Both the position numbers and the translations under genes were made by a program. A stretch of 64,000 nt of DNA from Callaeas wilsoni (taxonomy: Eukaryota > Chordata > Aves > Passeriformes > Callaeidae): the NCBI GenBank assembly GCA_013398955.1, contig VWPU01012710.1, forward strand, positions 124,001 through 188,000, written 5' to 3'. This document shows, one piece after another, positions 59,320 to 64,000 of this stretch; within the stretch, counting starts at the first letter, position 1, and each line of letters starts with the position of its first letter. Below the pieces are notes generated by a model. That model had not been told where the DNA came from. It was given only the letters and a program-made list of their open reading frames with translations, and searched no databases.

Positions 59320-59740
59320 GAGCTGTTGGCTGAGAAATCGATGCATTACCAGGATGCATTTTAGAAATCCACCAAAAATAAGGAAGATTTTTTTAAAATA
59401 TTCATCGCACAAATAAACAAAACCTAATGCTGAATTCCCAAATTAAGAGCAATTAAAGCTTTCTTTATGACTACAAACCTGACAAGCTTACAATTTCACC
59501 CTGTTGCAATGGGGTGTGTGTGTGTTTTAATGTAATATTAATGAGCCAGGATGGAGGGTCATAAAAAGTGATAGGTTTTTGCGATGGTAAATTATAAATC
59601 GGTATTGATTTTTCCCGGCACTAATGCAGCCAGCTTATTGTAAGACACCACAGGCAAAGTGCACTTTATCAGATTAGACTGGAGCCTGGTATCAAATATA
59701 CATGAGAAAAAGGATGCATTTGTGACTTAGACTAGACTTT
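59320..59740. promoter_or_regulatory. Putative strongly conserved non-coding element
   Basis: Long repeat-free AT-rich block: gagaaatcgatgcattacca (59333-59352), aaatattcatcgcacaaata, attaagagcaattaaagctt, gtaatattaatgagccagga (59532-59551), gcgatggtaaattataaatc (59581-59600), ggtattgatttttcccggca, ctaatgcagccagcttattg, then cactttatcagattagactg. No coding frame. A short (GT)n run at 59512-59524 is internal. Texture and retained CpGs make it one of the best candidates in the window. Confidence 0.5.
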
Positions 59741-59904
59741 TTTTTAATGATACATGAAATTTTTAAGGAAAAATGTCTCAGAATATTAAGAAATTAAATA
59801 CCTTTTTAAAAGATCCCAGATGGTAGCAAATAGATATTAATGTCACATTAGGGTAATTTGTTTTTACACTGATGGAATATAGGAATATAGGAATAAGTAC
59901 GTGA

Positions 59905-60022
59905 ACTAAATCCTGCTCAGATTTAACCATGTGCTTAATCAGTCCAATTTATGATCATCTCAACTGTTCATGAGAAAAGTTTCTCATTTGCATAAAATGC
60001 CTGAAGAATCAGGCCCCACATC
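59905..60022. mobile_element. Palindromic MITE relic
   Basis: aactaaatcctgctcagatt (59905-59924), aaccatgtgcttaatcagtc and tgcctgaagaatcaggcccc (59999-60018) resemble, in order, aaatcctgctccca...catgtgcttaa...ctgaatcagggcc of the same old repeat class as 16327 and 45209. Middle part is lost or diverged. Confidence 0.45.
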
Positions 60023-61604
60023 TGCTCATACCTATATGTAATCTCAAGTCACACATACAGACACCTATTCAGTGAATATAGGTCCTGAGTGAGGGACTTT
60101 TTGCCTCCTACACTGCTTTGAAGTTGTTTTTCCCCCCCATACCTTGTACCACCCAACCATGCCAGCCAAAGACTATGAAAGAGCTTTTCCTTGTAGTACT
60201 TTTATTGCTTAAATACTGTGAAGCTTTTCTTTCCCTTTCATCTCAAAAACGCATTGGGAGTTGGCCGCACAGTAAAACTGGGCGTTATTTTTAAAATCAG
60301 CTCTGCTTTTCATCTCCTGACCTTCCCGCAGTCAGGATTTCCTCATTAAAACATTTCAGTGACGTGGATAATTGACCAAAAAAATTTAAAAATTGAGTGG
60401 GAGAAAGAGAAAACAACAACAACAGAAACACTGTTGTTTTCTGCAAATTTGCTCAGGATGGGCAGCAAACCAGCACCCCATTCTCTGCACCCAAGAAGGG
60501 AAGGGAAAACTTTGCACAAAGGCACATGCCTACGTTCCCAAGCGTGTTCCAGGGATTTCTGCCATGCCCCAGTGGCCCCTGCCGTCCCCTCCTGGTGGCT
60601 CCACGCTCTCCTGGTGCCCTCAGCCCTGCTCCTCTGGCCTCAAAGGTCCTGCCAACCTCGCAGAGCAGAGCTGGCTCCTGCTGCCGAGCTGGCCCAAGCA
60701 GCCTGTGTGAAAAACTCCGTATTTTTTCCCCAAAACCCGTATGTTCCTTGACAGGTTGTTAACAAACAGCCCCACACAAGCTGCCTGCGAAGGACCTGAA
60801 GTGAAGTGTGAACCCAAATAAGTAACAGCAGGAGGGAGGAGGGGAAGATGGAGGGGCAGGGGCTGGGCTGCATTTGGGGGGTATTTTCCACAGGGAAAAG
60901 AAGGCGCGAGATTGGGAAGATGGAATCCTCAGGGGCATCTAAACCCCTTGGGAGGTTTAAACACAGGAGAATTGAAGACAATGCTTTATGTTTGACATAA
61001 AGGGGCAGGGAGCCAAGGAGCCCCCACGGTGGGCACTGAGGAGGGGTCTGGGTGCTGGGGACACAGGGAGATGGAAGGTGCTCCCGTTCCCCATATCCCT
61101 GTGCCACCCTCCGCCAGACTGCCCCAGCACAGCACCAGCTTTCAGCCTTTTTGTATTTTCACCACTGGCATTAACGCTTGGCATTGCCCTCTCAAAACCT
61201 TTCTGGAGCTATTTACCTTCCTGTTTTCAGTTTTATTATTCTTATAAGCAAACCGAGATGAGAAACTGGGAGAGGAGAGGGAGGGGATGCTGCTTTTTTC
61301 TTTCTAATAAATGCATACGAATACTGCCAAACAAGCCCAAAACACCAAGATTTCCTCACTACCAGCCCAGCTGGCCCCTCTCTCTGTGTCCAGCCACACT
61401 GATGGCCACGATTGTGGCTTACTAGAGCTGACCCAGCTGACCACAGGCCCTCAACACCACAGAGCGAGCCCACAGCAACTTTCAGGATCTTACAGAAGCC
61501 TTACTGGGGATTAAAACAACACAGAAACTCAAACCCAACCAGTCTCAGCAGATTGCCAGCAACCCTGCTCGTCCTGCAGTGATGCATTATATCACAGGAT
61601 AAAA
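60023..61604. other. Non-coding, GC-richer, nothing recognised
   Basis: Overlapping frames up to 155 codons on both strands (60359-61514) reflect stop-poor GC-rich sequence. Peptides are proline/serine/alanine-rich without domains and CpG is low, so I see no promoter. No repeat family recognised. Confidence 0.45.
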
Positions 61605-61608
61605 ATCG

Positions 61609-61695
61609 GAGGCCTGATCTTAACAGCCATTTCTCAGACAAAATTCCTATAAACTTCAATGGAAATTTTGTCCGTCTCAGGACCGACTGGGCTTT
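61609..61695. mobile_element. Palindromic MITE relic with intact stem
   Basis: ctcagacaaaattcctataa (61633-61652), acttcaatggaaattttgtc (61653-61672) and cgtctcaggac correspond to ctcaggcaaaactcccattgacttcaatgggagttttgcctgag of an old amniote palindromic repeat. Exact inverted arms GACAAAATT (61637-61645) and AATTTTGTC (61664-61672) remain, and the flank ggcctgatctt fits the expected arm. Confidence 0.6.
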
Positions 61696-62079
61696 TGCCT
61701 TGCAACTTTTCATACGCTGAAAGTAATAAGAGGAAACTTTTCTTTTCTGACAAGACCTCATCAGGTAAAACCTAATAAAGCTAAAAAGGAAATTAGAAAA
61801 ATGAAGGGTTATTCCCAGAGCAGTCTGATCCTGCCTCAGCCAAAGCCAATGCTGGAGATGCCTTCATCCTGAAGGAGCCAGATTCCCACTGGCACATCCC
61901 CCCAGCACCAACAACAGGACCAGCAGCACACCCCGGGCACGAGGCTGTGACAGACCAAGGGGCACGCCAGGAGTGTCCCACCAGACTGAACAGGATGACA
62001 AAACACAGCCTCAAATCCGGCCCAGTGAAAGAGAAGCCCCTTCCACTGCCTCAGTGCAAGCTCACTGTGCTCCCAGTCA
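61696..62079. other. Non-coding, nothing recognised
   Basis: A GC-richer stretch at 61815-62040 with a 73-codon minus-strand chance frame. No motif or repeat recognised. Confidence 0.45.
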
Positions 62080-62480
62080 AAGCAGCACTTTTAAAGTGAT
62101 TGCTATAAATGTTATTAAAGTGAAACAAGCCACTTTTTAAATGTATGCTAATTCCACTTTATTAGTGATGCCAAAGTCCTCATTTACATTTTTCATAAAA
62201 ATTACGCAGATTTTTTTGCTGCTTTAGGGATAAGACTAATAAACAAATACATAAATTAGTATATTTTAATTAAATGTTATCCCACCAAGCAATATTGTAT
62301 CCCATTGTCTAAAACAAACAAACAAAAAAGAAAATCTATAAAGCACCTCTAACTTGAAAATTTGTGTTGTATTAAAATATTAGAACTCATTAAAAACTAA
62401 TTTAAAAATCACTTTACCTAACAATCATAAAAATTTTGAATTCCATACTCCAATATGTGTTATTTGTTTTGGTACAGGAG
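62080..62480. promoter_or_regulatory. Putative conserved non-coding element, AT-rich
   Basis: gtgattgctataaatgttat, gtatgctaattccactttat (62143-62162), tagtgatgccaaagtcctca, cataaaaattacgcagattt, gggataagactaataaacaa (62228-62247) and attttaattaaatgttatcc (62262-62281). Dense homeodomain cores, no repeats, no frames. AT-richness alone could produce some of this, hence moderate confidence. Confidence 0.4.
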
Positions 62481-63179
62481 ATTATCACTGCAGCATGCAT
62501 TACCGTTAGAATGTACATGTGTTAGAGGCATCACAATGCCCCCAGATCCCCTCAGAAAATAACAAAGTCAAGTACTACCTGCAAATGTATCACTATTTCC
62601 ATATTAAATACTGCATTATTTCTGTTCTGTAACCTCACAGCCTGCGCACAGCCTACACGAGCACATTTTTTACCTTCCCTTTAGGTCCACCTGAGAATGT
62701 AAAAAAATATGTATGTATTTTGGGATGGGCTATGGCATGACACTGGCACTTTAAAACGTCGCTCAGAGTACAATGAAAGGGGCAGGTTAAAGCATTCTGG
62801 AGCTGGAAGGCAAAGTCCAACAGGCAGAAAACAATCACATCTTAATTCAACATTTTAAAGCAGTCTGCAGAAATTGCTTGAGTATTAAAAAAAAAAAAAA
62901 TCAAATGTGCATTAGAACATATTCACCTCATTAGAAGGTCTCCCATAACCCTGCTTTACCTCAGATGGGACAAAGAGACCTCAGCTCTGCATTTTCATTA
63001 CTCTCCATCCTCCACTGTAATTTTTTCTAAATGTGAGATTATTGCTTTTCAAGGCAGGAATTTAAATGAAACAAGCACTCTACTTGGCATTTTCACTGAA
63101 AAAGCTTTGTCTCCCACTTGGTTATGTTTCCTGGAAATGGAAAGATTTTTTTAAAAACTGAAAAGGAACCGAAAGGAAA
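62481..63179. other. Non-coding, nothing recognised
   Basis: An A-run at 62887-62900. A 61-codon minus-strand frame at 62653-62838 is chance. No repeat or RNA seen. Confidence 0.45.
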
Positions 63180-63440
63180 CACGAGGAGTTTTTGTGTACA
63201 TAAATGCACTTTCTGAAAAGGTACAATCATTTATTGGCCTTCCTGAGAGTGTAATTGACTGCATATTCCTATTAAGATTATCTTGCACTGTGACCTCAGC
63301 TGCTCCAAGGCCATCCCATCAGGTATCTGATTCCAATATCAGCGAGAGATTCCGGCTGCACGGAAGGGGAGTAACGGGATGAAGCTGAAGTAATTAAGCA
63401 GCAAGTTTGAAGATTACCCCTCCTCAGTGCCCTTTGAAGG
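63180..63440. promoter_or_regulatory. Putative conserved non-coding element
   Basis: aaaggtacaatcatttattg, gagagtgtaattgactgcat (63244-63263), tattaagattatcttgcact, gtatctgattccaatatcag, cgagagattccggctgcacg, gtaacgggatgaagctgaag and taattaagcagcaagtttga (63391-63410). Retained CpGs and homeodomain cores in a repeat-free block. Opposing 62- and 94-codon frames are chance. Regulatory role inferred. Confidence 0.4.
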
Positions 63441-64000
63441 CACACGAAATGACCAAGTTTCTGCAACACGGAGCAGCACCTGCCATCCAGGACAAGGGTG
63501 GGAGGACTGAGACTCCCACCGAGGCAAACCTCGTTGGATGATCCAAAGGAACTGTATGCAGAGAATCTCAGATCATGCAAATATGGAGTTTTTCTCCTTT
63601 AAACTTAGGGGGCTCTTATGTGCCCCCAAAGAGGGTTTCCCTGCAGCTTAAACTCTCTGAATCCTCCTCATTTGACCAGATGTCAAATATTTTCACTAGG
63701 GAATTTTGGTTTCTGGAGGTACAACCAACAAATGAAAACCTCCAGTGTCCACTTTTCTCCCAAATAATAACCAAACTAAAAAACCAAAACCTTTCTCCTG
63801 AACTTCCCCAGGAACTTTAAAGGCTTTAAAAATATTTTCAAAGTGTTCTTTTTAACTTGGTAATGCTCATAAGCCCCTGTAAGATTAGCCTTAATGTGGA
63901 GAAATGACTCATCTGCAGTGACATCAGAGAGAGCCCAATGTCCCCTCTCCCTTTACACCCAGCCTTATCACCCCCCTTGCCTTGCCCCAAGTCTTCCCCA
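63441..64000. other. Non-coding, nothing firmly recognised
   Basis: Perfect octamer at 63575-63582 (catgcaaatatgg). An 81-codon frame at 63575-63820 has no domain. The last 100 bases are pyrimidine-rich. No repeat family recognised. Confidence 0.45.

Noticed and set aside
1..64000. CRISPR arrays, bacterial operons, phage or intact retroviral genes
   Set aside because: No regularly spaced repeats, no long tightly packed genes and no recognisable gag/pol/env-type frames; the whole window has vertebrate non-coding texture.

Overview
The window looks like nuclear DNA of a vertebrate, most likely a bird and quite possibly a songbird. The base composition is AT-rich overall. Interspersed repeats are very sparse, with no Alu, L1 or B-element sequence. 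There is one recognisable, old CR1-type LINE 3' end and a handful of ancient amniote SINE and palindromic MITE remnants. A-rich patches of the AAACAAAACAAAC / AAAAAACCCAAC style resemble those I associate with passerine assemblies. The species assignment is inference; a crocodilian or turtle is possible but would normally carry more repeats.

I find no protein-coding gene, exon, tRNA, rRNA or known microRNA that I can defend. Open reading frames are short, overlap on both strands, show no recognisable domain and read as chance openings. The longest (214 codons, 25363-26007) lies across the CpG island, where high GC removes stop codons. The window is best read as a gene desert, a very large intron, or the regulatory flank of a developmental gene outside the window.

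Layout: 1-7.8 kb is ordinary non-coding DNA with a MIR-like SINE and the CR1 fragment. 7.8-10.5 kb holds the first blocks that look like conserved non-coding elements (CNEs), with SOX, octamer and homeodomain motifs and an ancient MITE between them. 10.5-16.9 kb is mostly featureless. 16.9-24.4 kb has four CNE-like blocks separated by plain DNA. 25.3-26.6 kb is the only strong CpG island, with YY1-, CCAAT-, ETS- and CTCF-like motifs, followed at once by a CNE-like block. 27.7-29.5 kb is one of the densest clusters of CNE-like sequence (TAATTA, NKX, TCF/LEF and SOX motifs). 30-38 kb is mostly plain. 38.7-44.2 kb and 46.8-52.2 kb carry scattered CNE-like blocks, including a CpG-bearing block ending in a splice-donor-like site near 51236. 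57.1-63.4 kb is a second dense cluster, with TALE/PBX-type motifs and several MITE remnants.

Inferred function: distal regulatory DNA acting on a developmental transcription factor gene that cannot be named from this sequence alone. CNE calls rest on appearance (AT-rich, motif-dense, repeat-free, low-CpG sequence), not on an alignment. All motif positions were found by eye and the lists may be incomplete.
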